In this document: positions 52,401 through 61,089 of the stretch, piece after piece
Numbering within the stretch: position 1 is the stretch's first letter
Layout: every line of letters begins with the position of its first letter
NCBI RefSeq assembly: GCF_036322585.1
Contig: NZ_AP024600.1
Coordinates: 5,739,343 to 5,803,342, forward strand
Direction of reading: 5' to 3'
DNA from: Luteolibacter sp. LG18
Lineage (GTDB): Bacteria > Verrucomicrobiota > Verrucomicrobiia > Verrucomicrobiales > Akkermansiaceae
Length of the DNA: 64,000 nt
Program-made: the position numbers and the translations under genes
Notes under the pieces: generated by a model
Databases searched by the model: none
Told to the model about the DNA's origin: nothing
The model's input: the letters and a program-made list of their open reading frames with translations, nothing else

Positions 52401-54032
52401 ATGAAGGTCCGTCACACGCTTTGCGCCCTGCCGCGCGATCCAGACGGGCCCTCATCGGATGCGGTTTCCTACGCCGGCTGGGACGACGGGTTCCTGGCGG
52501 CGCTGGCCGACGGGGCCGGGACCGATCCCGCGGCCCGGGAGGCGGCGAACCACGCGGTTTCCCAAATCGTCACCCACTACCGCACCCACCCGCTGGGATG
52601 GACGCCCGGCAAGGCGCTGCGGGAAACGGTGCGCCTGATCAACCGCACGCTGTGGAATGAATCGCACGCGCGGTTCGAGCGACCGGAGATGGTCTGCACG
52701 CTGGTGGTGGCGCTCTATGACGAGGGCACGCTGCATGTGGTCGGCATCGGAGACTCGCGGGTCTACCTGCTGCGCCAGGGCCAGCTCGTCCAATTGACCG
52801 AGGACGACACCGATCCCCTGCTGCCGCTGAAGCTGACGAAGGCGATCGGCACCGGTGAAACGGTCGAGGTTTTCACGGCCCGGCATTCGATCGAACCGGA
52901 CGATGTCCTGCTGCTATGCTCGGACGGGATCCATCATCATCTCACGCTGGAGGAACTCCATGCCAAGCTGGCCGCGGGCGCGGCCGCCCGCGCGATCGCG
53001 ACCGAGGCGCGCGATGCCTCGCCGCCGGAGTCGCGCGACGATTGCGCCGCGATCCGGATCGACGTGGTGTCGCTGGGCTGGACCGCGAAGCGCCGGGACG
53101 GACAACTGCCGGTGCCGGAAAAATTGAGCAACGGCCAGAAGGTCGACGGCTGGACGTTGATCCGCTCGTTCGGCGCGAACGACCGCTGCTGGCTGGCGGA
53201 GCGCGAGGGCTGCCGCCAGGTGATGAAGTTCGCGCCCACGGAAGCCGGCACCGATCCGGTGATCGCCCAGGGTTTTTTGAAGGAAACGTGGAACGCGATC
53301 CGGTTTTCGGATGATCCGGCGTTCGTGAAGGCGTGGGAGAACCCGCAGCGCACGGCGCTCTATTATAATATGGAGTTCGTGGACGCACCGGGGCTCCACG
53401 GCTGGCTGCGGCAGCGCCACCTGCAGGTGGACGAGGCCGTGAAGCTGGGCACCTTCCTGGTGGATGCCTGCATCCGCCTGCTACGGCACGATCTGGTCCA
53501 CGGCGACATCAAGCCGGAGAACGTGTTGGTCGGCACGGCCTACGATTCCCTTTTCTTCAAGGTCGTCGACCTGGGTTCGTGCTGCGAGGTGTTCTCGCAC
53601 CGGTCGCGGGCGGGCACCGCGAGCTACCTGGCGCCGGAGCGTTTCAAGAACTCGCCGATCAACGAGCGCAGCGAGATTTTCTCGATCGGGGTCACGCTTT
53701 ACGAGGCCCTGACCGGGGATCTGCCGTTCGGGCAAATCGAGCGGTTCCAGACGCCGGTGTTCAAGGAGCCGAAGCCACCAAGCACGCTGAACGCGCTGGT
53801 GCCGCCGTGGTTGGACGCGGTGGTGCTACGCGCCTGTGCGATCCAGCCGGACAAGCGCTACCAGCACTTCAGCGAGCTGCTGCACGACCTGGCGAATCCG
53901 CACAAGGTGCGGCCTTGGCACGCGGACCACACGCCGTTCATCGAGCGGAACCCGGTGCTGTTCTGGAAACTGGCGGCGTTGTTGTTCGCGGCCACCTCAC
54001 TGGTGCTGGCGCTGTTGTTGGCGCGGAAGTAA
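52401..54032 (+). CDS. Bifunctional PP2C phosphatase / serine-threonine kinase, membrane-anchored
   Basis: 543 residues. Residues 1-235 are a PP2C-like domain: LADGAGTD, GIGDSRVYLLR and LLCSDGIHHHL carry the metal-binding aspartates. Residues about 245-505 are a Hanks-type kinase with VMKFAP (ATP lysine), VHGDIKPENVLV (catalytic loop; Gly replaces the usual Arg), VVDLGS (DFG variant) and ASYLAPERF (APE). The glycine-rich loop is degenerate (RSFGANDRCWLA). A helix near 515-540 anchors it in the membrane. It is 23 bases after narK. Comparable kinase/phosphatase fusions occur in nitrate assimilation clusters of Proteobacteria; targets are unknown. Confidence 0.87.
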   Translation: MKVRHTLCALPRDPDGPSSDAVSYAGWDDGFLAALADGAGTDPAAREAANHAVSQIVTHYRTHPLGWTPGKALRETVRLINRTLWNESHARFERPEMVCTLVVALYDEGTLHVVGIGDSRVYLLRQGQLVQLTEDDTDPLLPLKLTKAIGTGETVEVFTARHSIEPDDVLLLCSDGIHHHLTLEELHAKLAAGAAARAIATEARDASPPESRDDCAAIRIDVVSLGWTAKRRDGQLPVPEKLSNGQKVDGWTLIRSFGANDRCWLAEREGCRQVMKFAPTEAGTDPVIAQGFLKETWNAIRFSDDPAFVKAWENPQRTALYYNMEFVDAPGLHGWLRQRHLQVDEAVKLGTFLVDACIRLLRHDLVHGDIKPENVLVGTAYDSLFFKVVDLGSCCEVFSHRSRAGTASYLAPERFKNSPINERSEIFSIGVTLYEALTGDLPFGQIERFQTPVFKEPKPPSTLNALVPPWLDAVVLRACAIQPDKRYQHFSELLHDLANPHKVRPWHADHTPFIERNPVLFWKLAALLFAATSLVLALLLARK

Positions 54033-54483
54033 GGGGGAGTTGAAGCAAGGAGCAGGGACATTTTTGTCCCGTCTTTCTCAACCAGCCAGCGAAGCTGGGG
54101 AGTTCTTCAAAACGGGACAGGAATGTCCCCACTCCCAGCCAAGTTAGCACGGGACAAGAATGTCCCTACTCCTTGGGGTCAAAACGACCCGATCAGCTCG
54201 ATTCCGAGCCGCTGGCAAATCTTTTTTCGAAAAAGACGCCGAAACGCCCATGACGCGGATCGATTTCACGGGATCGAATACATGAGTCCATCTCATTCCA
54301 CCCAAAACACCAAATCGCAACTCATTCATTACCAACAAAATCACCTCCTCGGAATGAGCCTCGAAACCGACATGAAGCAATCTCAATCCCCGAATGAAGT
54401 CCCGGTCACCCGGATTTCATCGTCCCGCCGTGCCATGGCATGCCCGCCGCTCAATTGGACTCATCCTCCTTGGATCAACCACC
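54033..54483. other. Intergenic region: palindromic repeat block plus upstream region of the nitrate-binding protein gene
   Basis: The first 140 bases are the GGGACA-type repeat block (separate entry). The rest (about 54175-54483) is AT-richer and likely holds the promoter and leader of the ABC operon. It contains a short CTTTTTTCGAAAAAG inverted repeat (about 54218-54232) and a CTCATTCC...GGAATGAG pair (about 54292 and 54351). I see no gene; a plus-strand frame through it is a shadow. Confidence 0.5.
54055..54166. repeat. GGGACA-N4-TGTCCC palindromic repeat block, three units
   Basis: Three perfect palindromes: GGGACATTTTTGTCCC (54055-54070), GGGACAGGAATGTCCC (54114-54129) and GGGACAAGAATGTCCC (54151-54166). 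The first is the reverse of the other two. Between units one and two is CCAGC-GAA-GCTGG (54086-54098), so the whole block folds around that hairpin. Related units are at 30225-30283 and, degenerate, near 35202. Confidence 0.75.
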
Positions 54484-55770
54484 ATGAAAACCGACTCGCC
54501 TCTCTCCCGCCGGGGCTTCCTGAGCGCCTCCACCAAAGCCACCGCACTCGGCCTCCTCGCCGCCGGCCTGCCCGCCCGCTGGGCGGGTGCGCAATCCGTT
54601 TCCGACGCTCCGGAAACCACGCACATCAACTTCGGGATCATCGCGCTGACCGATTGCTCGCCGATCGTGGTCGCGCATGAAAAGGGGCTCTTCAAGAAGT
54701 ATGGCATCGAGTCCACGGTGACGAAGGGCGCGAGCTGGGCCGCGATCCGCGACTCGCTTTCCAACGGTGACATCCAGGCGACCCACATGCTGCTGGGCAT
54801 GCCGATCGCCTCGACCATGGGTCTCGGCGGCGCGCCGAAGAAGCCGATGGTGGTGCCGTGGATTCTCAACCGCAACGGCCAGGCGATCACGCTGGCGAAC
54901 AGCTTGAAGGGCAAAGTGGCCGCCGATCCGAAGGCGCTCAAGCCACTGGTCGACGCGGCCAAGGCCGGGGGCAACCCGATGACCTTCGCGATGACTTTCC
55001 CGCCGGGCACGCACGCGATGTGGCTGCGCTACTGGCTGGCGGCCGGCGGCATCAATCCCGGTGACGCCGCGGGCGCCAACGCCGACATCTCCCTGATCAC
55101 CATCCCGCCGCCCCAGATGGTGGCGAACATGAAGGTCGGCAAGATGGACGGCTTCTGCGTGGGCGAACCGTGGAACGCGAAGAGCATCGCCGACGACATC
55201 GGCTTCACCGCCACCACCACCCAGGCGATCTGGAAGGACCACCCGGAGAAGGTGTGCGCGTTCACCGAGGAATTCGCCGCCAAGAATCCGAAGACGGTCA
55301 AGGCGGTGCTCAAGGCGCTGCACGAGGCCAGCGTGTGGATCGACGAGATGAAGAACCGCGAGGACCTGGCGAAGATCGTCAGCGCCCCGACCTACATCAA
55401 CTGCCCGCCGGAAGCGATCCTCGGCCGCCTGCAGGGCAAGTATGACATGGGCGACGGCCGCAAGCTCCGCGACCCGGACTACATGATCTTCAGCGAGCGC
55501 AACTGCAACTACCCGCAGCCGAAGTACGCCAAGTGGTGGCTCACCCAGCTCCGCCGCTGGGGCTTCACCGACGGCGCGCCGGACTACGAGGGCGTGGCGA
55601 AGCAGGTCATGCGCAATGACATCTACGAGGAAGCGATGAAGGAGCTGGGCGTCACCCACGGCGGCCTCAGCACCTCGCCGGAGAAGCTGTTCGACGGCAC
55701 CGTCTTCGATCCCACGGCCGACCTGGAGGCCTATGCCGCCGCGTTCGCCGTCAAGACTCCCAAGGGTTGA
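54484..55770 (+). CDS. nrtA: ABC nitrate transporter, substrate-binding protein (Tat-exported)
   Basis: 428 residues from ATG 54484; a longer frame start at 54394 is less likely. The N-terminus carries a twin-arginine signal, SRRGFLSASTKATALGLLAA. The mature domain is NrtA/CmpA-like: INFGIIALTDCSPIVVAHEKGLF, GQAITLANSLKG, TFPPGTHAMWLRYWLAAGG and MDGFCVGEPWNAKS. It captures nitrate (or nitrite) in the periplasm for the permease and ATPases that follow. It is paralogous to the cytoplasmic NasS-like protein upstream. Confidence 0.92.
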   Translation: MKTDSPLSRRGFLSASTKATALGLLAAGLPARWAGAQSVSDAPETTHINFGIIALTDCSPIVVAHEKGLFKKYGIESTVTKGASWAAIRDSLSNGDIQATHMLLGMPIASTMGLGGAPKKPMVVPWILNRNGQAITLANSLKGKVAADPKALKPLVDAAKAGGNPMTFAMTFPPGTHAMWLRYWLAAGGINPGDAAGANADISLITIPPPQMVANMKVGKMDGFCVGEPWNAKSIADDIGFTATTTQAIWKDHPEKVCAFTEEFAAKNPKTVKAVLKALHEASVWIDEMKNREDLAKIVSAPTYINCPPEAILGRLQGKYDMGDGRKLRDPDYMIFSERNCNYPQPKYAKWWLTQLRRWGFTDGAPDYEGVAKQVMRNDIYEEAMKELGVTHGGLSTSPEKLFDGTVFDPTADLEAYAAAFAVKTPKG

Positions 55771-55835
55771 TATCCGGTTGGAAAACGTGCCCCGCGGCGT
55801 GCGGATCGCCGCGGGGCCACCTCACTGCACAAGCC

Positions 55836-56720
55836 ATGAACTTCTTCTCAAAACTCAAGCTCGACTCCATCCTCCTGCCGCTGCTGGCGATCCTGTTCTG
55901 CGTCGGCATCTGGTCCTTCGTTTCCGGAAAATCGACGACCACCACCAAGACCGATGACTGGGGCGACAAGGTCACCGTCACCACCCGCGAGGGCCTCTCG
56001 AAGGATCTCCCCTCCCCGGTCGAAACGTGGACGGCCAGCAAGCCCTACATCGAACAGCCGGTGGCCAAGCGCGGCGAACTCGACCAGGGCATCCTGCGCT
56101 TCACCTGGCTCTCCCTGAAGCTGGTGGCCCAAGGTTACCTGCTGGCCCTCGTGGTGGCCACACCGATCGGTTTCCTTCTCGGGCTTTCGAAGATGTTCAC
56201 CAAGGCCTTCGACCCGATCATCCAAATTCTCCGCCCGGTGTCCCCGCTGGCCTGGCTGCCGCTCGGGATGGTGATCTTCAGCGGCCTCAAGATCATGGGC
56301 CCGGACGGCCGGGTGTCCTTCGGCACCTCCGATGCCGCCGCCCTTTTCACGATCGCCATCTGCTCGATGTGGCCGACGGTTCTCAACACCGCCGTGGGCG
56401 TGCGCGCGGTGCCGCAGGACTACCTGAACGTGGCGAAGGTGCTGAAGCTCTCGAAGGCGAAGACCCTGTTCAAGATCCTGATCCCCTCCGCGCTGCCCTA
56501 CATGTTCACCGGCTTCCGGCTGTCGCTCGGGATTGCATGGCTGGTGATCGTGGCCGTGGAGATGCTGATCGGCAAACCCGGCGTCGGCGGCTTCCTGTGG
56601 CAGCAGTACAACGCGAACAGCTTCGCCCACATCATTCTCTGCATCCTCACCATCGGCTTGGTCGGCTACGTGCTGGACCGCCTGATGAGCTTGGTCGAGG
56701 GCCGATTCCGCACCGCTTGA
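55836..56720 (+). CDS. nrtB: ABC nitrate transporter, permease
   Basis: 294 residues from ATG 55836 (MNFFSKLKLDSILLPLLAILF). An N-terminal helix is followed by a polar segment and a BPD_transp_1 domain (about 100-285) with the EAA-like loop RAVPQDYLNVAKVLKLSKAKTLFKILIPSALPYMFTG. The NrtB/TauC-type permease would act as a dimer with NrtA and the two ATPases. It starts 65 bases after nrtA and ends 4 bases before the next gene. Confidence 0.93.
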   Translation: MNFFSKLKLDSILLPLLAILFCVGIWSFVSGKSTTTTKTDDWGDKVTVTTREGLSKDLPSPVETWTASKPYIEQPVAKRGELDQGILRFTWLSLKLVAQGYLLALVVATPIGFLLGLSKMFTKAFDPIIQILRPVSPLAWLPLGMVIFSGLKIMGPDGRVSFGTSDAAALFTIAICSMWPTVLNTAVGVRAVPQDYLNVAKVLKLSKAKTLFKILIPSALPYMFTGFRLSLGIAWLVIVAVEMLIGKPGVGGFLWQQYNANSFAHIILCILTIGLVGYVLDRLMSLVEGRFRTA

Positions 56721-56724
56721 ACCC

Positions 56725-57654
56725 ATGAACCCACCGCTCATCCAACTCAATGGCGTGACCAAGGGCTACCGCCGCGGTTCATCACGCAACGTGGTGCTCA
56801 ACGACGTGAACCTGACGGTCGAGGAAGGCGACTTCGTTTCGATCATCGGTTACTCCGGCACCGGCAAATCCACCCTCATCTCGTTGCTCGCCGGCCTCAT
56901 CAAGGCCAACGAGGGCGAGGTGCTGATGGAGGGCAAGCCGATCCGCGGCGCGAGCCCGGAACGCGGCATCGTCTTCCAGAACTACTCGCTGCTGCCGTGG
57001 CTGACGGTGGAGCAGAACATCCGCCTCGCCGTCGACCAGGTGTTCCCGAACATGACCCTGGCGGAGCGGGCCGAGCACACGGCGAGCTACATCGCGATGG
57101 TGAAGCTCTCCCACGCGGCCACCAAGTATCCGAAGGAGCTTTCCGGCGGGATGCGCCAGCGCGTTTCGGTGGCCCGCGCCCTGGCGATGAAGCCGCGGGT
57201 GCTGCTGCTCGATGAACCGCTCTCCGCGCTGGACGCGCTCACCCGCGCCACCCTGCAGGACGAGATCAGCGACATCTGGCAACAGCAGCGCACCACGGTG
57301 ATCTGGATCACCAACGATCCGGACGAGGCGATCCTGTTGGCAGACCGGGTGATTCCCCTGCTGCCCGGCAAGGGAGGTGCGACGCTGGGCGAACCGATCC
57401 CGGTGCCGCTCGACCGGCCGCGCGACCGCCGCCAGGTGGTCCACGAGAGCGCGTTCAAGAAACTGCGCCACGAGATCGTGCAGACGCTCTCCGCGGCGAA
57501 GCGGGGCGTGGACGCCGCGGCGGTGACCCGCAAGTTGTCCGTGCCCGACATCCTGCCCGAGGATCTTTCCGTGAAGCGGATCTTCGGCGGCCGCCCGACC
57601 GTGCGGCGGCGCTCCCAGCTTCAGAAGGACGAAGTCAAAATTCCCGTGTCATGA
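56725..57654 (+). CDS. nrtC: ABC nitrate transporter, ATPase 1
   Basis: 309 residues. Walker A GYSGTGKST, Q-loop FQNYSLLPW, signature LSGGMRQRVSVARALAMKP and Walker B LLLDEPLSALDALTR are intact; the H-loop position has an asparagine (WITNDPDEA in place of TH). Cyanobacterial NrtC has an extra C-terminal nitrate-binding half; this protein lacks it and ends in a basic tail of unknown role. Its stop overlaps the next start (ATGA). Confidence 0.88.
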   Translation: MNPPLIQLNGVTKGYRRGSSRNVVLNDVNLTVEEGDFVSIIGYSGTGKSTLISLLAGLIKANEGEVLMEGKPIRGASPERGIVFQNYSLLPWLTVEQNIRLAVDQVFPNMTLAERAEHTASYIAMVKLSHAATKYPKELSGGMRQRVSVARALAMKPRVLLLDEPLSALDALTRATLQDEISDIWQQQRTTVIWITNDPDEAILLADRVIPLLPGKGGATLGEPIPVPLDRPRDRRQVVHESAFKKLRHEIVQTLSAAKRGVDAAAVTRKLSVPDILPEDLSVKRIFGGRPTVRRRSQLQKDEVKIPVS

Positions 57655-58538
57655 GCGAAAAAGCCCCAGCCCTCGAACTGTTCCGCCTGAACAAGGCCTA
57701 TCCTTCCCCGGCGGGTCCCGCCGTGATCGTGAAGGACTTTTCCATCAACCTGAAGCGCGGCGAATTCGCCACCCTCATCGGCCACTCCGGCTGCGGCAAG
57801 TCCACGGTGCTCTCGATGGTGGCCGGCCTGACCGGCATCACCGACGGCGGCATCATCCTGGACGGCCGGGAAACGACCGAGGCCGGCCCGGACCGCGGGA
57901 TCGTGTTCCAATCGCCCTGCCTGCTGCCGTGGATGAGCGCGCTCGACAACGTGATGCTCGGGGTGAACCAGGTTTATTACACCGCCTCCAAGACCGAGCG
58001 CCGGGAACTGGCCGAGTATTACCTCTCGGTGGTCGGCTTGGGCGACGCGATGGACAAATACCCCGCCGAGCTGTCCCAGGGGATGCGCCAGCGGGTGGGC
58101 ATCGCCCGCGCCTTCGCCCTCCAGCCGAAGATGCTGCTGCTCGACGAGCCGTTTGGCATGCTGGACTCGCTGACCAAAATCGAGCTTCAGCAGGTCCTCC
58201 TGGACCTCTGGAGGCGGAACCAGCTCACCACCCTGATGGTCACGCACGACGTGGATGAGGCGATTTTCCTGTCCGACCGGGTGATCATGATGACGAACGG
58301 GCCGGAGGCAACCCTCGGCGAGATCCTGGAGATCGATTTCCCCCGGCCCCGCCAGCGGGAGATGGTCATCAACGACCCGCTGTTCCATGCCTACCGGGAG
58401 CACCTGGTCTCCTACCTGACCGAGCGAGCCCATCTTCGCTCTGAACCAAAGACTTACAACAAGAGCAACCTGCTCACCTTTTCCGGAGATCCGGCTGCGG
58501 ACGCCCACGCACCCCGCTCCGGAGTCGCCGCGGCGTGA
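57651..58538 (+). CDS. nrtD: ABC nitrate transporter, ATPase 2
   Basis: 295 residues. Walker A GHSGCGKST, Q-loop FQSPCLLPW, signature LSQGMRQRVGIARAFALQP, Walker B LLLDEPFGMLDSLTK and the switch histidine in MVTHDVDEA are all canonical. With its paralogue it forms a heterodimeric ATPase; here the second protein has the intact H-loop, so the two sites may be unequal. Last gene of the ABC unit. Confidence 0.9.
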   Translation: MSEKAPALELFRLNKAYPSPAGPAVIVKDFSINLKRGEFATLIGHSGCGKSTVLSMVAGLTGITDGGIILDGRETTEAGPDRGIVFQSPCLLPWMSALDNVMLGVNQVYYTASKTERRELAEYYLSVVGLGDAMDKYPAELSQGMRQRVGIARAFALQPKMLLLDEPFGMLDSLTKIELQQVLLDLWRRNQLTTLMVTHDVDEAIFLSDRVIMMTNGPEATLGEILEIDFPRPRQREMVINDPLFHAYREHLVSYLTERAHLRSEPKTYNKSNLLTFSGDPAADAHAPRSGVAAA

Positions 58539-58706
58539 CCCCTGAATGCCGTGGCGGGAGGGGGTGGGGAGCCGGATCAACCGGGCTCATGAGCGCGCAT
58601 GACCGTGCCTCATGTCTGAAATGACGCGTTCTCAGCGCCTGAAGTTGGCACGCGGGCCAATCGCGCACGCCATTTGCTTTTCCAGCTCGTGAAACCCGGC
58701 ACTACC

Positions 58707-60479
58707 ATGAGCAACCTGACCCTCCCTTCCTCCGCCGATTTCTCGGAAGACCAAAAGGCTTACCTCACCGGATTCTTCTCCGGTGTGATGAACCGCGACA
58801 AGGTCCCGTTCCTCGGCCAGCTGGCCGACGGCCGCTTCACCCACGAGCAGGGCGCCGGAGTGACCGAGAATGTGCATGGCACCCCGCTGGAGGACCTTTG
58901 CCGCGAGGAGCGGGTGAAGCACGAGAAGCACGGTCTCGACTCCTACGACACGATCCTCGCGAACGCCGACAGCGGTGAGTTCCCGAAGGACGGCGACATT
59001 TTCCGCTACAAGTTCCACGGGCTGTTCTATGTGACCCCGGCCGAAGAATCGATCATGCTGCGCTGCCGCGTGGCCGGTGGCGCGCTCGACGGCCGCCAGT
59101 TCCGCGCGCTGGCGAACATCACCCGCGACCTGGGCAACGGTTTCCTGGACATGACCACCCGCGCCAACGTGCAGGTCCGCGGGATCCTCCCGGCGGGTGC
59201 CCCGGAGGTGCTGATGCGCCTCAGCGAGGCGGGCCTGACCTCGCAAGGCGCGGGCGCGGACAACATCCGCAACATCACCGCCAGCCCGACCACCGGCTTC
59301 GATCCGGGCGAGCTGATCGACGTGCTGCCCTACGCGCGCTCGCTCCACCACTACATCCTCAAGAACCGCGACCTCTACGGCCTGCCGCGCAAGTTCAACG
59401 TGGCCTACGATTCCGGCGGCGCGGTTTCGGTCTGCGCGGACACCAACGACATCGGCTTCCAGGCGGTGCGGGTGGGCGCGAACGACCTCGGCGTGGAGCC
59501 GGGCGTTTACTTCCGCATGCAGCTCTGCGGCATCACCGGCCACAAGCAGTTCGCCAGCGACAGCGGCGTGCTGCTGACCCCGGCCGAGACGCTGCCGGTG
59601 GCGGCCGCGCTGATCCGCATGTTCATCGAAAACGGTGACCGCACCAACCGCAACAAGGCGCGCCTGAAGTATCTCGTCGATGACTGGGGCATCCCGAAGA
59701 GCCTCGAGGAGACCCAGAAGAAGCTGGCCTTCACGCTGCGCAAGTTCCCGCTGGAACTGTGCGAGGTGCCGACCCCGAAGGTGAAGCACGGCCACCTGGG
59801 CATCCACCCGCAGGCCGACGGCCGCTTCTACATCGGCATCCTGATGCCGGTGGGCCGCATCACGGTCGAGCAGGCGCACGCGCTGGCCGACATCGCCGAG
59901 AAATACGGCAACGGCGACCTCCGCCTGACGGTCTGGCAGAACGCGATCATCCCCAATCTCCGCGAAGAAGACCTGGAGGCGGTGAAAGCCGCCATCCTCG
60001 CCTGCGGCCTCGCTTGGTCCGCCACCTCGGTGTCCGGCGGTTTGGTGGCCTGCACCGGCAACAAGGGCTGCAAGTATGCCTCCGCCGACACCAAGGGCCA
60101 CGCGCTCAAGCTCGGCAGCTACCTGGAACAAACCGTTTCGCTCGACCAGCCGGTCAACATCCACCTCACCGGTTGCCCGCACTCCTGTGCCCAGCACTAC
60201 ATCGGCGACATCGGCATGATCGCCGTGAAGGTGAAGACCGCCAATGGCGACACGGTGGAGGGTTACAACATCGTGCTCGGCGGCGGCACCGACGACACCC
60301 GCCGCATCGCCCGCGAGATCTGGAAGAGCCTGCCCTACGAGGAAATTCCGCCGCTGCTCGAATCCCTGCTCAAGGTTTACCTCGCGACCCGCCAGGACAA
60401 CGAGACCTTCAACACCTTCGCCAACCGCCACTCGGTGGAAGACCTGAAGGCGCTGCTCGGAACCGCCCTGCCCTCCTGA
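58707..60479 (+). CDS. nirA: Assimilatory siroheme nitrite reductase (NirA/NirB-core type)
   Basis: 590 residues from ATG 58707 (MSNLTLPSSADFSEDQ); an earlier in-frame ATG lies at 58674. Two half repeats of the sulfite/nitrite reductase ferredoxin-like fold are present, with cluster and siroheme ligands CTGNKGC (Cys449, Cys455) and GCPHSC (Cys490, Cys494). It reduces nitrite to ammonium with six electrons. No flavin or NAD(P)H domain is attached, so a separate donor is needed. The N-terminus (FSEDQKAYLTGFFSGV) resembles that of the next gene (FNDTQRMWLKGFFAGL). Confidence 0.92.
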   Translation: MSNLTLPSSADFSEDQKAYLTGFFSGVMNRDKVPFLGQLADGRFTHEQGAGVTENVHGTPLEDLCREERVKHEKHGLDSYDTILANADSGEFPKDGDIFRYKFHGLFYVTPAEESIMLRCRVAGGALDGRQFRALANITRDLGNGFLDMTTRANVQVRGILPAGAPEVLMRLSEAGLTSQGAGADNIRNITASPTTGFDPGELIDVLPYARSLHHYILKNRDLYGLPRKFNVAYDSGGAVSVCADTNDIGFQAVRVGANDLGVEPGVYFRMQLCGITGHKQFASDSGVLLTPAETLPVAAALIRMFIENGDRTNRNKARLKYLVDDWGIPKSLEETQKKLAFTLRKFPLELCEVPTPKVKHGHLGIHPQADGRFYIGILMPVGRITVEQAHALADIAEKYGNGDLRLTVWQNAIIPNLREEDLEAVKAAILACGLAWSATSVSGGLVACTGNKGCKYASADTKGHALKLGSYLEQTVSLDQPVNIHLTGCPHSCAQHYIGDIGMIAVKVKTANGDTVEGYNIVLGGGTDDTRRIAREIWKSLPYEEIPPLLESLLKVYLATRQDNETFNTFANRHSVEDLKALLGTALPS

Positions 60480-60501
60480 AACCCCGAACCTTTCCATTGC
60501 C

Positions 60502-61089
60502 ATGTCACTCCCCATCCCCACCGACGCTCCGTTCAACGACACGCAACGCATGTGGTTGAAGGGCTTCTTCGCCGGCCTCGGCCTGTCCGCACCGGCCGGA
60601 GGATCGACCGCCGCCGAGCCCGCCGCCACCGGTGAACCGCTGGCCATCCTCTGGGGCTCCCAGACCGGCACCGCGGAGGCCTTCGCGAAACAGCTCGCGA
60701 AGAAGGCCAAGGCCGCCGGCCTCGCGCCGACCATCTACGACATGTCCGCGATCGACGCGGCGACGCTGTCCGCTCTGGGCAACGTGGCGATCCTGACCAG
60801 CACCTACGGCGACGGCGAGCCGCCGGACAATGCGGCCGCGCTCTACGCCGCCGTGATGGCGGAGAACAACGCGCTGCTGGCCGGGGTGAAGTACAGCGTC
60901 TTCGCGCTGGGCGATTCCAACTACCCGGCTTTCTGCCAGTGCGGACGCGACTTCGACGCGAAGCTCGAAGCGCTCGGTGCCACCCGGGTTTCGCCGCGGG
61001 TGGAAGGTGATTGCGATTACGATGCGCCGTTCGCGACTTGGTCGGAGACCCTGCTGGGCGCGTTGGCACATGAAACCGCCGCTGCATGA
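60502..61089 (+). CDS. Lone flavodoxin domain, CysJ N-terminus-like, probable electron carrier
   Basis: 195 residues. A short N-terminal helix (FNDTQRMWLKGFFAGL) is followed by a flavodoxin fold. FMN-binding elements are LWGSQTGTAEAFA (phosphate loop), TSTYGDGEPPDNA and FALGDSNYPAFCQCG. This matches the flavodoxin part of sulfite reductase flavoprotein CysJ, but the FAD/NADPH reductase part is absent. It sits between nitrite reductase and the DmsBC fusion, so it probably delivers electrons to one of them. The stop overlaps the next start (ATGA). Confidence 0.85.
   Translation: MSLPIPTDAPFNDTQRMWLKGFFAGLGLSAPAGGSTAAEPAATGEPLAILWGSQTGTAEAFAKQLAKKAKAAGLAPTIYDMSAIDAATLSALGNVAILTSTYGDGEPPDNAAALYAAVMAENNALLAGVKYSVFALGDSNYPAFCQCGRDFDAKLEALGATRVSPRVEGDCDYDAPFATWSETLLGALAHETAAA

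Noticed and set aside
58600..58706. Sigma-54 type promoter (TTGGCACG) before nirA
   Set aside because: TTGGCACG is present, but no TTGC lies at the required distance.
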